DNA from: Turnera subulata
Lineage: Eukaryota > Streptophyta > Magnoliopsida > Malpighiales > Passifloraceae
DNA: 64,000 bases
Reading direction: 5' to 3'
Assembly: GCA_028386065.3 (NCBI GenBank)
Contig: JAKUCV010006658.1
Coordinates: forward strand, 54,903 to 118,902
The first letter of the stretch is position 1; the number at the start of each line of letters is the position of its first letter. A program made the position numbers and the translations under genes. Shown piece after piece: positions 36,591 to 47,955 of the stretch. The notes below the pieces were generated by a model, which did no database searches, was not told the origin of the DNA, and was given only the letters and a program-made list of their open reading frames with translations.

Positions 36591-37806
36591 CCTAGAAACT
36601 GTAACAAAATAGCTCTTCCGATTGGTCAATGGTGTAGTTTTGCGATGACTTGGTTTGAAAATATAGAGCTGGAGGGGATAAATATCTTTAGCTCTTTACA
36701 TGGTGTGAGAATCTACTGGTTGTTTGGCTTGGTGGATAGCCCGTCACTTGCGTGAACGGGTAAAATATCTCATAATATGGGTTTGATGGATACAAACCGG
36801 TTGGGGATGGGTCCCACACCTGGACTACAGCAATGCAACAAATTCCCAAATATGCATTCTATTTCTACCCGATATATATCTACAGTCACCCAACAATGAA
36901 CAATAGCGGTTGACTTGACAACAAAGAAACGTATATAATATAAGCTCGTGTGGTGCTTGATTCCCTCTCAACTTTGCTTTGCTTGGTATTTTCTTGTGGT
37001 CATTTCATTTCATCGAACAGGTGGTGGTGGGCATGGACCATCCTGTGTTCCTCTCCAATGCAACACAATAGTTGGGTATTGTTGTCCAAGCCAAGGGGCA
37101 TACATATATAGCTCAACCACGGCGACTCTAGCAGGGGAGACACATGATAATTCAATAGATCATGCAGACTTTAGAAGTTCCTATCATGTGCTTCACCTCA
37201 AATTTCTTCTTCCGGAAGTCCTTAATTCTTATATATATGGCCCTTAGATGATTTGCTATAGGGATATGGAGGAGGAGAAGAAACGGAACAATCCAATGCC
37301 CGAAGGATGCCCATCAACACAATTAGGAGTCAAAACTCCACCCCCTCCCCATCGTTCCTTGCCGTGAGCTGAGCACTTTTTTGGAGAGAGTTTTGGGGGG
37401 CAGTCATTAGGAGGCAATCAATCTAGGTAAGCTGTGTTTGCGGATTACGGGGAAGAAGAGGAAGTAGTCATGGACATACCTTGCTGAAGCAATGGTGAAA
37501 AATAATGATCCTAGATTCTTACTAAGCTAGGGGATCAGGCCAATTCATAAATGGTGAAGAAAGGCAAAGCTCCCAAAGAAACCAAAAGTTCAAAACTCCA
37601 AAGCTACTCAAGAATTGCAAGCCAACGTTAATCTAATATAAACAATATTATAGCATAGAGGTGACATGTGGCATATAATGTAATTTTTTAAATCAGTTAC
37701 TTTCAAGAAATTGAGCTTACTTTTTATTCTAAAAAAAAGAAATTGATATCTAAAAGAAAATTGTCCCACCCTTGCGGCTAAGAATATACTGATATATAGG
37801 ACCTAA
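36591..37806. other. Spacer with unrecognised short ORFs
   Basis: Bases 37021-37247 are open on the plus strand after a CGAACAG that could be an acceptor (G-G-G-G-H-G-P-S-C-V-P-L-Q-C), and a 33-codon ORF starts at 37266 (M-E-E-E-K-K-R). Neither resembles a family I know. Much of the rest is AT-rich. Confidence 0.35.
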
Positions 37807-38635
37807 GGCTGCGTTTGGTTGCAGAACATGATGGGACGGGATTGGACGGGACTGGACTGGACTGGACTGAACTGGACTGGACTGTGTCCTGAAAGGCTGT
37901 TTGGTATGCTATGGATATAAATTGTTGTCCTATGGACTAAACTATATAATGTCTATTTTGCCCCTGATACAATTTTAATGTATTATTTATCATTTTCAAT
38001 AAAATACACAAACCAACAACCTAGTGACTAAAATTATTAGATATAAAAATTTTTGAATATTTAGATATTAAAATTTTAAAATTAATATTTTTATACATTT
38101 AATATTTTTAAAGTAAAAATAAAAAGGTAAAATGATTGATGAGCTTTCAGTTGAGGAACACTATATTATCTTTAATATTTAGTATCTGATTAGTATTATT
38201 ATTATTTATTTTAATTCTAACTTAATCCTTAAAAAATGATCGTAAAGTGAATAGAATTGAATAATATTAATATTATATTTAATATTTTTATTTTTATTAA
38301 TATTTAGTATATTTAATATTATTAAGATAATACTTTATTTAAATTTTAATTATTATTATTAATCTTATTATTATTATTTATAAATTTAAATTTAATATAA
38401 TTAGAGGGTACTTTGGGATTATTACAAATTAAGAAGGGCTAGTATTGGAAAAAAAAGTCTTGTCCCGTCCTGTCCCCTCGTGTCCATAACTCTTGGAGGG
38501 GACAGAAATTTTGGAAATCTGTCCCAACCTGTCCCGTCGTGTCCCAAGCTCGCGTCCCGTCCATGCTGCACCAAACGCGGGACAAATTTTTTTGTCCCGT
38601 CCAGTCCCGTCCTGTCCCGCGTACCAAACACTACC
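37807..38635. mobile_element. Harbinger/Tourist-like MITE, TSD TAA
   Basis: An 829-bp element with inverted ends GGCTGCGTTTGGTTGC and (complement) GGTAGTGTTTGGTACG, flanked by TAA (37804-37806 and 38636-38638). GGACT units near 37845-37880 and GTCCCGTCC units near 38460-38620 are subterminal repeats. The middle is AT-rich and non-coding. Confidence 0.8.
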
Positions 38636-38639
38636 TAAG

Positions 38640-38980
38640 TGTATCTAGAGTTCGCTGCATCCCTGTGGTAACTGTGCTAGTGCGGGATTCATTACCACCG
38701 CCCGACTTGCTACAAAAATGAAAAAAACAAAAAACAAAAAAAAAAACACACCGCCCCACTGTGTATTAGTACAACCCTTTGCCATAAGACCAATTAAGTT
38801 GAATCACACACAAACATGTTATACTTCTTTTGATGCTAAAACCATATTATACTTTATCGTTTACCATATTCATATAAACATGTAGGAACATTCCCATTTA
38901 TATATTTTTATGATCCAATACCTTTAGATATTTAACGGGGTCATCCTATGGTGCTATTGAAATGCATGAGATCAAGAGTT
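38640..38980 (+). pseudogene. Leader fragment of the gene family (uninterrupted)
   Basis: Matches 10140-10263 plus 11081-11240: GGATTCATTACCACCGCCC, AACATGTAGGAACATTCCCA and CTATGGTGCTATTGA in the same order without the retroposon. No exons follow. Confidence 0.65.
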
Positions 38981-40177
38981 ACATCCCGACAAGTTCTCAT
39001 CGCCACTTTGTTTCTAAAAAAATCAGAATTATCTTTTGTTTGAATTTGAACGTCAAAGGTTTGAACGTAAAAGGCCATAGGTTTACACACAATAAAAAAT
39101 TCATCACTACTAAATAAATAGTACCATATCAAGCTTATAATTGATTAAATAAAAAAGAATTCTATTAAAGAAATAAATTAAGAAGGTTTGGAAAATAGTC
39201 AAAATACAATGCACCATTGGGTGGTGTTTAAAATGAAAAATTGATTTTTGAAAATGGAAACATCATTTTAATTTTTATTATTTTATGATATTTTAACTAT
39301 GTTCTGTGTGTGCTCTTTAGTGGGTGTTCAGGCTAATTGTGGAAGGAACTTCCACCGATAATTGGGGCAGATCCTGAAAATTTTTCTAATATAGCAAAAA
39401 AAAATTAATAATTATTCTAACCCATAAATATATATAACAATTATATAAAATGTTTAAATTAATTAAAAATTATAAGAATTACACTATAATATATTAAAAT
39501 TAATTTATTATTATAATTTCCCTACATGTTCTCATATTTTCTTCTCGTTACTAACTTCTTTGAAAATATCATCCATTCCATTTAGTCCTGCAAATTTACT
39601 ATCTAACCGAATATCTTTGATATAACTTTCAACACTATCAAAATACCATGTGCTCTATTGGAGGAAAATAAACTTCAAGATTTTCCAAATTGACTTCTAT
39701 AAATTTTTTTACATTGTGTTTGTGTCGATACAAGTATATTATCAGGTGGTGAAGGAACTGTTGATGATTCTTCTATCTTTCTTTCTTCTTCCTTGAAAAT
39801 ACCTTTCGGTCACTGAGAAGAAAAAGAAAAAGATAATCACATTGTTATTATAAATTAATATATGTTTACTTAACAAAGGGAAAAAAGTGGATTATAAATT
39901 AAATATGCGTAAACATTTGGGTGACAAAAAAAATAGTTTTAACTACCAACTCTATACAACTAAAATCTTAGCCTGTTTAATTTTCTTTCTCAACAACATA
40001 TGGCAGAGTATATTTAAAAATTGATAAAAAAAAACTCATAACTGATTAACCATTACCTTCTTTTCATTCAAAATAATTGAATAAATGTAAAAACTAAAAC
40101 TATAATCTGAATAGTGGCAAAAGAGAAGTTACAGTAAAAGTCTACTCCTAATATAGCAGTCTTTATCAAATTTGAAA
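38981..40177. other. AT-rich spacer
   Basis: Contains the dispersed GGGTGGTGTTTAAAATGAAAA block (39225) and no supportable gene. Short minus-strand protein-like runs near 39600-39740 are too decayed to identify. Confidence 0.45.
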
Positions 40178-40445
40178 GGGTTTTTGGGTTTTTTGGGCCC
40201 TTGTGTTTAGTAGTTTGGCCAATTTGGTACCCCGACATTTTTTTTGGCCGGGCATATACCCCGAGATTGCATGGGCAGGCCAAACGTATACCCCTGGTCA
40301 GGCACCTGCTGACGTGGAGGCTGCCCGGGTATTTGCGCGTGTTACTGTAGCAAAACAACGTCGTTTTAAGTGAGAAAACGACGTCGTTTCATGCCACCTC
40401 GGACACAGGTGGCTTAGTGGGGCCCACTTCACTCACGGCAAATTG
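40178..40445. mobile_element. Single end of a Mutator-like element
   Basis: GGGTTTTTGGGTTTTTTGGG followed by GGCCAATTTGGTACCCCGAC is the same terminal sequence as the left end of the element at 49741, continuous for about 270 bases including ACGACGTCGT palindromes. The other end is absent, so this is a truncated copy. Confidence 0.75.
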
Positions 40446-40599
40446 TCAAGGCCGCCGCGGAGAGGCTTCTTCATGATTTTACCAGCAAAGCTAATTAATG
40501 AGGATCCCACTTCTCAAGGTGGTGAATATCTACATCCTCACATCCTCCATCTCAAGCTGCTGTATGCCGGCAAGCACCCCCCCTTCGGGAGTAAGTCAA

Positions 40600-41100
40600 A
40601 CTCAATGCTGATCATGCTTCTTGCTCAGCTCATCACATTGGTTTGGGTGGTTATTACTCGAGACTCCAATGGTGTAGTGGTTTCTTGTTATCATAGCAAG
40701 ACTGCATTGGCTGGTTTACTGCTCTTGAAATTGAACTTCTGGCAGGTGAATTTGGCCTGCAGCAAGCCTTAGCTTTTGGTGATACTGATGTCTATTGGGA
40801 ATCCGACCATCTGTAGGCTGTAGAATGGATCTCCACTCGCACTTTTCCTTGCTCCAGTGCAAGAATTTTATTCATTAATGAATGTACAACATCTTTTATC
40901 TGTGTTTCACTCCTGGTCTTGTATGCATGCTAAACGTCTGAATAATGAGGCGAGGCAGAGGCAGCTCATGCTCTAGCGCAACTTGGGATGTCTGATGATG
41001 GTTTACCTGGCGTTTGGGACTCAGGCATGCCTATTCCCATTCGAAACATTAATGTATTGCATGATGCTTCTTCCTAATAATATTATTACTTATCGATTCT
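40600..41100 (+). pseudogene. LINE RNase H fragment
   Basis: Across two frames: G-W-V-V-I-T-R-D-S-N-G-V-V-V-S, then E-F-G-L-Q-Q-A-L-A-F-G-D-T-D-V-Y-W-E-S-D and A-V-E-W-I-S. This is the plant L1 C-terminal RNase H (RVT_3) pattern. Frameshifts and stops are present. Confidence 0.7.
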
Positions 41101-41129
41101 AAGAAAAATAATTATGAAGTAGTTATATC

Positions 41130-41845
41130 GGTTTGGGTATTTTAATCGTCCTTGGCTGCGAGGAAATTTGCTGCGGTTGATTCTTGTGGCAATTCCATTG
41201 GGAGTCCAATTTCTCCACGTGTTCACAGTATTCTTACGGTGCCAATTGGATTGTTGCTGAAGGGAAAGAATAAAGTGACCTTATGCTGTGTGTATGGTCC
41301 CTCAAGTGTTACACATAGAATGGAGCTATGAGAGGAGATATGCATGCAGTCTAAAAAATTCATAATCTAACACCCTGGTGACCCGAAAAGTGGCAAGCTG
41401 AATGCTCTCTAATTGGCGCTAGTGCTCTACGGGAATTTACCAATATATAGAATGAACTTGATGGCAGAACATATATCTGAAGGGCAAGACTTTACATGGG
41501 GTAATCACTAATCTGTTAGTAAGATAAACAGAGCCTTTGTGGAACCCAATTAGGATATTATGTTCCCATCCTTGATGTCAGTTACAGAGTACAAGGAATC
41601 TTCTTACCATTGTCCAATTATTCTAAAGCAGGAAGATGTGAATTGGGGTCCTAAACCTTCCAGTTGTTGTTGGTCGTCTGATGCTGCCTTAAAAAACATG
41701 TGGGATATTGTCAACTCAAAGTTTACTGGGGATTTTGTATTGTGCGCAAACTCCGTGCCCTGCGGGGTCTTCTTCATGAATGGAATAAGAAGCAGTTTGG
41801 GAACATTGATAGGAGTATTACGTACTGATATTCAGTCTAATTAGT
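41130..41845 (+). pseudogene. LINE endonuclease/RT N-terminal fragment
   Basis: Decayed endonuclease text (V-C-V-Y-G-P-S) leads to an open stretch at 41560-41844 with Y-H-C-P-I-I-L-K-Q-E-D-V-N-W-G-P-K-P, the segment after the endonuclease SDH motif in plant L1 ORF2. It lies downstream of the RNase H fragment, the reverse of the normal order, so these are separate pieces. The part from 41311 on is duplicated almost exactly at 62619. Confidence 0.75.
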
Positions 41846-42064
41846 TGAAGTTTACGTGTATGCTTATTCTTAAACATGTAGGCGGTGCTTCGATTGATAG
41901 GGCTATTACTGATATTCACTCTAATTAGTTCAAGTTTACGTGTATGCTTATTCTTAAACATGTAGGCGGTGCTTAATTGGATTGATAGGGGTATTACTGA
42001 TATTCAGTCTACGTTTAAGTTTACCTGTATGCTTATTCTTAAACATGGAGGCGGTGCTTCGACT
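41823..42064 (+). repeat. Three tandem copies of an 84-88 bp unit upstream of gene B
   Basis: Units start TACTGATATTCA at 41823, 41907 and 41995 and share GTATGCTTATTCTTAAACAT and GGCGGTGCTT. The same three units occur at 63126-63367 upstream of copy D. Copies A and C have GGCGGTGCGGCT in a comparable position but no triplication. Confidence 0.9.
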
Positions 42065-42261
42065 TGCATGCATGGGAGATCTGATATATGAGGCCAAATT
42101 AGTTCATAAACGTCGGTTAAAATCAAAATAACAATAATAAAATATGAACTTTTGTTTAATAGTCCATAAGTTAACTAATTATTTGAATTTTAATTCAAGA
42201 AATTTTTAAGCTTAAAATTTGAAGTAAGATTTCCTAGGACTTATGGACTAGCTCGTATTCA

Positions 42262-43016
42262 TATAAATAGACACCTTATGGCATCAAGACATATACAAGT
42301 TCAACACATATACACGTAAGAAGAGTTTTCTTTAAATTTACCGCAATCGGTGGTGTTCTTGTAAGTACTAAATACGCTCTTGATATATGCTATGTTAAAT
42401 TACTGTTTTATAAATCATATTGGTTACCCTTAGGATGATTCGAACTCTCTCCCCTCTTCCATGTGCTTTTTCATTGTACTGTTGTATGGTATACTTCGTT
42501 CATAAGCATGCATCCTAGCCTCCTTGGTGACTTGCTTTAGATATTGCTTATCTTTGTTTATTGAAGTGAAACGAGGTTGCCGGGTAGGCTTGATAATACG
42601 TATGGTTCTTTGAGTTTTAGGCCTTGCAGGTTCGTAAGAGTATGGCGCTACTTGTGCTACTGCAGGATTCAATCCCTCCACCACACAGTTTTGTGTACAA
42701 GTACTACAACCCCTTAGCATGAGACCAAATCTAAGTTGAATGACACACTAACATTTATTTTTTTTTTTTTGTCGAACACGCTAACATATTATACTTTACG
42801 TTTATACTTTTATGATCAAGTACTTCAACTTGCATGAGATAAATCTTAATTCTTTGTTTTTTCTTTACAACTCAGTTATACCCTATCACTAGGAGAGGAT
42901 TATATTTCATCGCTTGAGAATTAAGTTTTAGCTCTAAATTTTATAGCTAATAATAATAATAATAATACATTGTGGTTAATTAATATATATTATATCCAAT
43001 AATTTCTTGCATGCAG
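42262..43016 (+). promoter_or_regulatory. Copy B promoter, 5' UTR and leader intron
   Basis: TATA box TATAAAT (42262-42268), leader exon ending at a GTAAGT donor (42361), and leader intron ending TGCATGCAG at 43016, twelve bases before the ATG. Same organisation as copy A. Bases 42755-42775 in the intron are a tail-only LINE insertion. Confidence 0.7.
42755..42775 (-). mobile_element. Ultra-short LINE-tail insertion (copy B)
   Basis: On the minus strand TCGAC plus about 13 A. Flanks ACACTAACAT (42745-42754) and ACACGCTAACAT (42776-42787) look like a target duplication. Copy A reads ACACACTAACATATA at this point with no insert. Confidence 0.65.
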
Positions 43017-43028
43017 TTAGACGACTCA

Positions 43029-44151
43029 ATGGAGTACGGTTGGGGATATTCAAGTCAGGGATGGTATGGATTTTCTTGATGCAAACTTACTTTATATATA
43101 TGTGGTATTTGAGTTATTTGTTAATTGGATTTATATGATTTAAAAAATATGAAAAAAGAAATTTAACTTTCAGGGGGCAGGGATTTGACATGAAGCCACA
43201 TGTTGGTGATGGAATGTACTATGGAGCCAATCAAATGCCCGATCATAATGAGTAATATATATTAACTCACATTCTTACCACTTTTTTATTTAGTGGTTCA
43301 ATTAATATTTACTTATTTTTTTATTTTCTTGAAAATTTCTATATGAAATTAAACAGTAGCTCCATATTCGATGTTCCCAACTTTTTACAAGATCCCTTTG
43401 AAATACCTCCATATGTTAGTTCTGCCGTAGAAGCTATGGAGTTTTACAATAAGACAGAGGTTTGTTTTTCTAACTTGAAAAGATAAAGTTAATTTTTGCA
43501 TATTTTTAATTCGTTCATAATATTGGAACATAAAAACAATATCTCTAACCATCTTTATAAAATTTTTAGGGTACCAACTTTAGAGTATGTGAGGACTTGG
43601 AAGTAAAAGGCAACTCATTCGGACAACCGAATAAGTACGATCGATCAGTAATGTATAAATTGCACCATGTCAACTTTTATGGGTATGATGATGAATCAGG
43701 TAATAGCGAGTTATTTTATGGAGCAATAATGTATGAGCCTGATCATCAAACGCTCCGATACCGTGAATGCTTCCTTCTGGAAGATGACGAGGGTATGGTT
43801 CCCACCTTTTATTTTCAGCGTAATATCTATTTATTTATTTATTAAATCAAAATTTTAATTTAATTATATATCCTCATAGCTAGTATGATGCCTTATAGTT
43901 GCTTGCTATGTATTATTTATTGATGGATATTCGATATCATAACATTGATGTGCAAACCCAGGATATATGCATAATACATTGTATTGCACGATGCTTCTTT
44001 TCCTAATAGTACATTATAACTCCAAAATTTTAGATTGTTAATAACTGTTCTTCTATTTCTTACAGGCAATAACAAAATTTGCGCGGGCTGTAGCGGGAAA
44101 CAAAATGCTGCTTGTATTGCTCATCCACGAAAATTTAAGGGTAGAAAATAA
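43029..44151 (+). CDS. Gene copy B: DUF3615-like protein with CxxC tail, five exons
   Basis: Exons 43029-43063, 43174-43251, 43357-43459, 43570-43792 and 44066-44151; all GT-AG and the first three the same lengths as in copy A. The spliced CDS is 525 nt, giving 174 residues. The core keeps A-M-E-F-Y-N, L-H-H-V-N-F-Y-G-Y and E-L-F-Y-G-A-I-M-Y-E. The last exon gives C152-x2-C155-x7-C163-x2-H166 followed by a basic end, a possible zinc site; DUF3615 proteins often end in a Cys/His motif. That makes B the more complete family member and A a variant with a different tail. Cell role unknown; no targeting signal seen. Confidence 0.75.
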
Positions 44152-44479
44152 TATATAATAGCACATTCAATCTATGTGAGTGAAACCGGAGAAAAAATTT
44201 GGTCCTACGATTTTATCATATCCAGTCAAAGTCTGCTAAAAGTTCTTGATGAACTTGAACTTATATATTATAGCTACGCCTTCCTATTACTATTTCGTTA
44301 TTATGATGCTTATTTAAATTTCATTAATGAGCATTTGAACTGGCAAAAAGTTCTGTAGTTTCGATAATGATTGCCCTTTCGAAGTGCTATTTAATATTTT
44401 GCCGCATAAATGACGCATATGCGAGAAGGAATACATTTGAAAAGTGATTTTGCTATTAAATGTTTGGCTTTAATTTTAT
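44152..44479 (+). other. 3' flank of gene B
   Basis: Conserved with copies A0 and C (GTGAGTGAAACCGGAGAAA). No further gene. Confidence 0.6.
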
Positions 44480-44649
44480 CAATGTTGTTAGGTTGACCCG
44501 GTCGTGCCTCCGGGTCGCGGTTCCGGTTTAATAATGGTCAAACCCGAGTTCAACCGGAAATTTGCAAAGGAATTTCTAATTCGAAAACCCATCCGGGTCA
44601 CAATTAACCGGGTTCAACCGTCTGGGCCGGTCTGGATTTGATAACACTG
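44480..44649. mobile_element. hAT-type MITE in the 3' flank of gene B
   Basis: 170 bp from CAATGTTGTTAGG to TTTGATAACACTG, the same family as 51284-51464. Copy A0 has the empty site (AATTTTAG near 21556). The flanking 8-mers AATTTTAT and AATCCTAG fit a decayed 8-bp duplication. Confidence 0.75.
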
Positions 44650-45000
44650 AATCCTAGTAAATATTCTGTAGCATTTGTGATTATTACTTGATATATATAG
44701 ATAGGCTAATTTTCCAGGTTGCAGACAATTTAATCTTTGGCCTTGTTTGCATTAATGTGTAATTGGCAGCACACGCTACCTACGTATGTTGCAAACCATG
44801 AAACAATCGCACAAGTGCATGCACAGATCAATGAACCCCACCCCTACAGATTATAAGAAAAACAAGAATTACTAGAATCAAGCCACAAGTAACATTCAAA
44901 ACCAGAGGAGATAAGCACCCAAAATTGGATAAAAGAAATTCTCTTGCTTTGGTTGAGTAGAGACATTTGATTAGTGCATATCAACAATCTTACACAATGG
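44650..45000. other. Spacer downstream of gene B
   Basis: Continues the A0-like 3' flank to about 44775, then unrecognised sequence. No gene. Confidence 0.5.
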
Positions 45001-45850
45001 AATGACAAATTTTGTCTTGAGTTGCCTTATCCACTCCAAAAATTTCCCAAAATGGCTTCCAAAAAGTTTATAAAATTCAACATCCCATACAGACAAGGGG
45101 GTGCCATAGCATGTAACCCAATAAATTCTTTTGAGGGATATATAGGATGACTAAGAATGAGGGTTTCAAAAAGTTTGGGTAGCCAGTCTTATTTTTTTGT
45201 ATAGTAAAGTGCATGGACTCAACTGAAAGGAAGGATATAAGGACTTTTCCGCTACCTATGAGCTTAAGATCATCAAAGAACAATCCTTTTTTGGACAAAG
45301 ACTTACTGTGAAGGGATAGGGACTTACTGTGCATCCTGTGAGTTTTTTTTTTTTTTTATGATTTGGGGAAGTTCTCCTGAAGTGAGGATGTGCAGAAAAC
45401 CAAATCCCTTGGCTTGGTTGAACTTGCAACGTATGCAAACATTGAGGATCTTCATATGGGGAATGAAAAATTTCCTTGAGTAAGAATGCATCGATGTATG
45501 TAATCAGATGTCAAGCCTCTTTTGTAATATTTTAATGATTAATAAATTTAATGTTTTATCAAAAAAAAAAAATGCATCGTTGTTGCTTGGGATGATATCT
45601 ATATAGAAGCTTGAGGACTTTTGAATATGGTTAAGAGGATTGGGTTGAGCATGAGCATTAGGATAAGGAATGGTTGGTATTAAAATGGGATGATGGTTTG
45701 GGTTTACTGTTTTATTGAGTAGATTATAGAGGAGTTGTTGCAGAGGATTATTAGGAATTGAAGATTGTCTAGGTGGAAATTTTAGAAGGGGGATGGATGA
45801 GTTTGAAAGTGGAATGTTCTGAGGTGGGAATCGTAACAATGGAGCACTAG
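45000..45850 (-). pseudogene. LINE ORF1 (DUF4283) remnant
   Basis: Minus-strand text around 45300-45060 reads G-S-G-K-V-L-I-S-F-L-S-V-E-S-M-H-F-T, then K-T-G-Y-P-N and L-L-G-Y-M-L-W-H-P-L, the DUF4283 region of plant LINE ORF1 (compare R-L-V-W-I-x-C-Y-G-V-P-L). Frameshifts and a T run (45347) break it. The part near 45420-45590 has a counterpart at 24160-24250. A 74-bp LINE tail is inserted at 45497. Confidence 0.6.
45497..45570 (+). mobile_element. Short 5'-truncated LINE tail
   Basis: 74 bp ending TTTATC plus about 10 A, flanked by AATGCATCGATG (45485-45496) and AATGCATCGTTG (45571-45582). The paralogous site near 24225 is uninterrupted. Confidence 0.75.
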
Positions 45851-46474
45851 AGCTTTAGTGAGGAGGGAAGGAGTGGAGGGGAGGGGCCATTTCCACATGT
45901 TGATGTAGAGAATTTAAAACTCTTTCTTCAACTTCTTTTTCTCTTCCCACTATTAGCCTTTTTTTTGTTTGTAAGGGAAACAAGAAAGACAGAGATACAA
46001 ATAATCTAAATGGACAGAACTAATGGAAAAGTTGCATCCATGCAGTAAAATCTAACGAGCGTGAGGTACGTACCATGCTTGGCAATGGCAAGAGTGTCAG
46101 CAGTACAATTGCTGCTTCTAAAGGAGTGAATGAAACTACCATTGTTGAGGAGATTGTTTAGTTGCCACGGGCCGTTGTCACAATTTCAGATCCAGGAGAC
46201 AACAACAGAGGAGTCAAGTTCAAAGATGAAATTTGTTTCACCCAAATCAATAATTTCTTGAGATAACTCCGGGGCCTTTATCAATGCTATTAATTCTGCA
46301 GTGGCAGCAGTCAGTCTGTGAGCCAACAGGACAGGAGAAATGCAAATAAATGATCCTAGGCTGTCTATGAGAACACCACCAATGCCTGCAGGACCAGGGG
46401 CAACGAGAGCGGAACTGTCTGTGTCCCGTTTGAGGCTTTCTGAAGGTGGGGGAGACCATTGATCATTTGGCTTG

Positions 46475-47240
46475 TGTTAGATTATGTGTTCAAGCTGCAT
46501 TATTGTGATCAAGCTGCAGAGTTTCTTTTTTTTTGCTTATTTCCAGAATAATTGCAAGTGTGCAAGATATGTGTGTCTTTTTGTTATTGTAATGTTCTCT
46601 TTGTTATCTGATCATTCTTGGTAGGCCTCATGTTCTGCAAACCAAGAAGATCAGCTTAGTGGATTATGGGTCTCCATGCTGGACTAGTAGTATGGGTTGA
46701 AGGTATGGGGCTGCAAGTTGTTGCAACAAGCTGGAACATGGCCTATATATTTAAGATTTGTAATCTGAATTCAACAAGTGAAATAAGAGTGAATTGAGTG
46801 TGTTTCACTTCATTAAGTGTTTCTTGACTTGATTATTAAGTGCTCAAGCCAAGTGATTGAGTGAATTGAGAGAAAACCAGTGGAACAGTAACCCAAAAAA
46901 CCAGCTTTTGCGAGTTCTGCAGTTTTCTGGAAATTTTCCAGAATTTCCGAGAAAAATTTCCCAGAAAACATCGATGGTCTATCCACAACATCGATGTTGA
47001 AAACATTCTGCCAATTTAATCAAAGTTCCAGTAGCATTTAAACATCGATGTTCAAGGCTTTCAGCAGAATCATTTGAAGTTCCAGTAGCATTTCAACATC
47101 GATGTTCTTAGTTCAACATCGATGTTCTAAGTGCACTGCCAGAGAAATTGAAGTTTCAGTGTCTCAAAACATCGATGTTTTGAGTTCAACATCGATGTTC
47201 TTGAGCCCTGTTAAATTGATTGAAGGAAGAAAAGCCAACA
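46475..47240 (+). mobile_element. Solo LTR with palindrome array, TSD GCTTG
   Basis: A 766-bp block TGTTAGATTATG...AAAAGCCAACA flanked by GCTTG (46470-46474 and 47241-47245), splitting LINE sequence. CCTATATATTTAAG near 46742 is a plausible TATA box, placing the palindrome array downstream of the start site in R/U5. Confidence 0.88.
46967..47199. repeat. Array of paired AACATCGATGTT palindromes (second locus)
   Basis: Seven sites start at 46967, 46987, 47041, 47095, 47115, 47168 and 47188. Six form three pairs with exactly 20 bp between starts; 47041 is single. All but the first (one change) are perfect. AGTTCCAGTAGCATTT precedes the sites at 47041 and 47095, so longer units were duplicated too. 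Confidence 0.95.
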
Positions 47241-47955
47241 GCTTGATGCATTGATTGGAGCACCAAATCCTAAGAGTGATTGACTCCAATAACAGATCAA
47301 GGCTTGAATAAGGAAAAATCATGATGAATGGCAAGCAACTAAAGCTTCTTGGCTAATTACCTGATGCTACAGACGCTCATTCTTCAAAAGCAACAGCAAG
47401 AGATGAAGGGGCAGCACCAAGAAAAACCCCACCAGCTTACAATCACAGACCAGAGAGTCCATGAGGCCTTACAATGAAGAGAGAGGTGGAGTGCACTTTC
47501 TGGTTCAGTTTGGCAGAAGAGGCAAAGGTCACCACTGGAATCAATAATTCATCTTGAAGCCATTAAGCGCCTTGTGGGCGGGAATACGTTCTTGGATGGC
47601 TAAGGCTAACCAAAGAAGCAATTCTACTTTGAAGAATGGGGTTTGAAATTTGTTGGACTGTGGAATAGCATGACTTGACACTAAAAGAAGAACCTTTTGA
47701 ATCCGGTTTCCAGATCAGCTTATCAGATTTCTCTTTACAGATCAAATTCCAATGCCAATTAGACCCGATCCGGTATCCCATATCTGAAATGAAGCCATTC
47801 TTTTTCAATGACAGGGAGTAAAGTCCAGGAAATTTTGAGCAGAGGGATTTCCCATATCTTACCCTTCTCAAAAAGAATTCATTGAGAGATGGATCACCGT
47901 TAGAATCAAATAAGTGAAGCCATAGAGAATTTTTATGTTTTCCTATCATCTTGCG

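Larger units (their letters stand above)
45960..47955 (-). pseudogene. LINE ORF2 C-terminal remnant (zf-RVT and RNase H)
   Basis: From 47955 leftwards: the KHKNSLWLHLF linker, W-K-P-D-S-K-G-S-S-F-S-V-K-S, then decayed zf-RVT text near 47500-47400, the solo LTR, then Q-W-S-P-P-P-S-E-S-L-K, G-P-A-G-I-G-G-V-L-I-D-S and F-E-L-D-S-S-V-V-V-S-W-I of RNase H (about 46460-46150). Several stops and shifts. The sequence reads across the LTR insertion once one GCTTG is removed. Confidence 0.8.

Noticed and set aside
38422..38721. ORFs rich in R-D-G-T-G-W-D repeats
   Set aside because: Produced by GTCCCGTCC subterminal repeats of the Harbinger-like MITE.
40330..40400. ACGACGTCGT palindromes as a second operator-like array
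   Set aside because: Only two sites in one inverted-repeat end, without the regular spacing seen for AACATCGATGTT.
41560..41844. Open 94-codon frame repeated identically at 62863-63147, looking like a conserved gene
   Set aside because: It reads as the post-endonuclease segment of a LINE ORF2; identity comes from recent duplication, not selection.
45504..45839. Pro/Asn/Ile-rich minus ORF of 111 codons
   Set aside because: Crosses the truncated LINE-tail insertion and its poly(A), so it is a chance frame.
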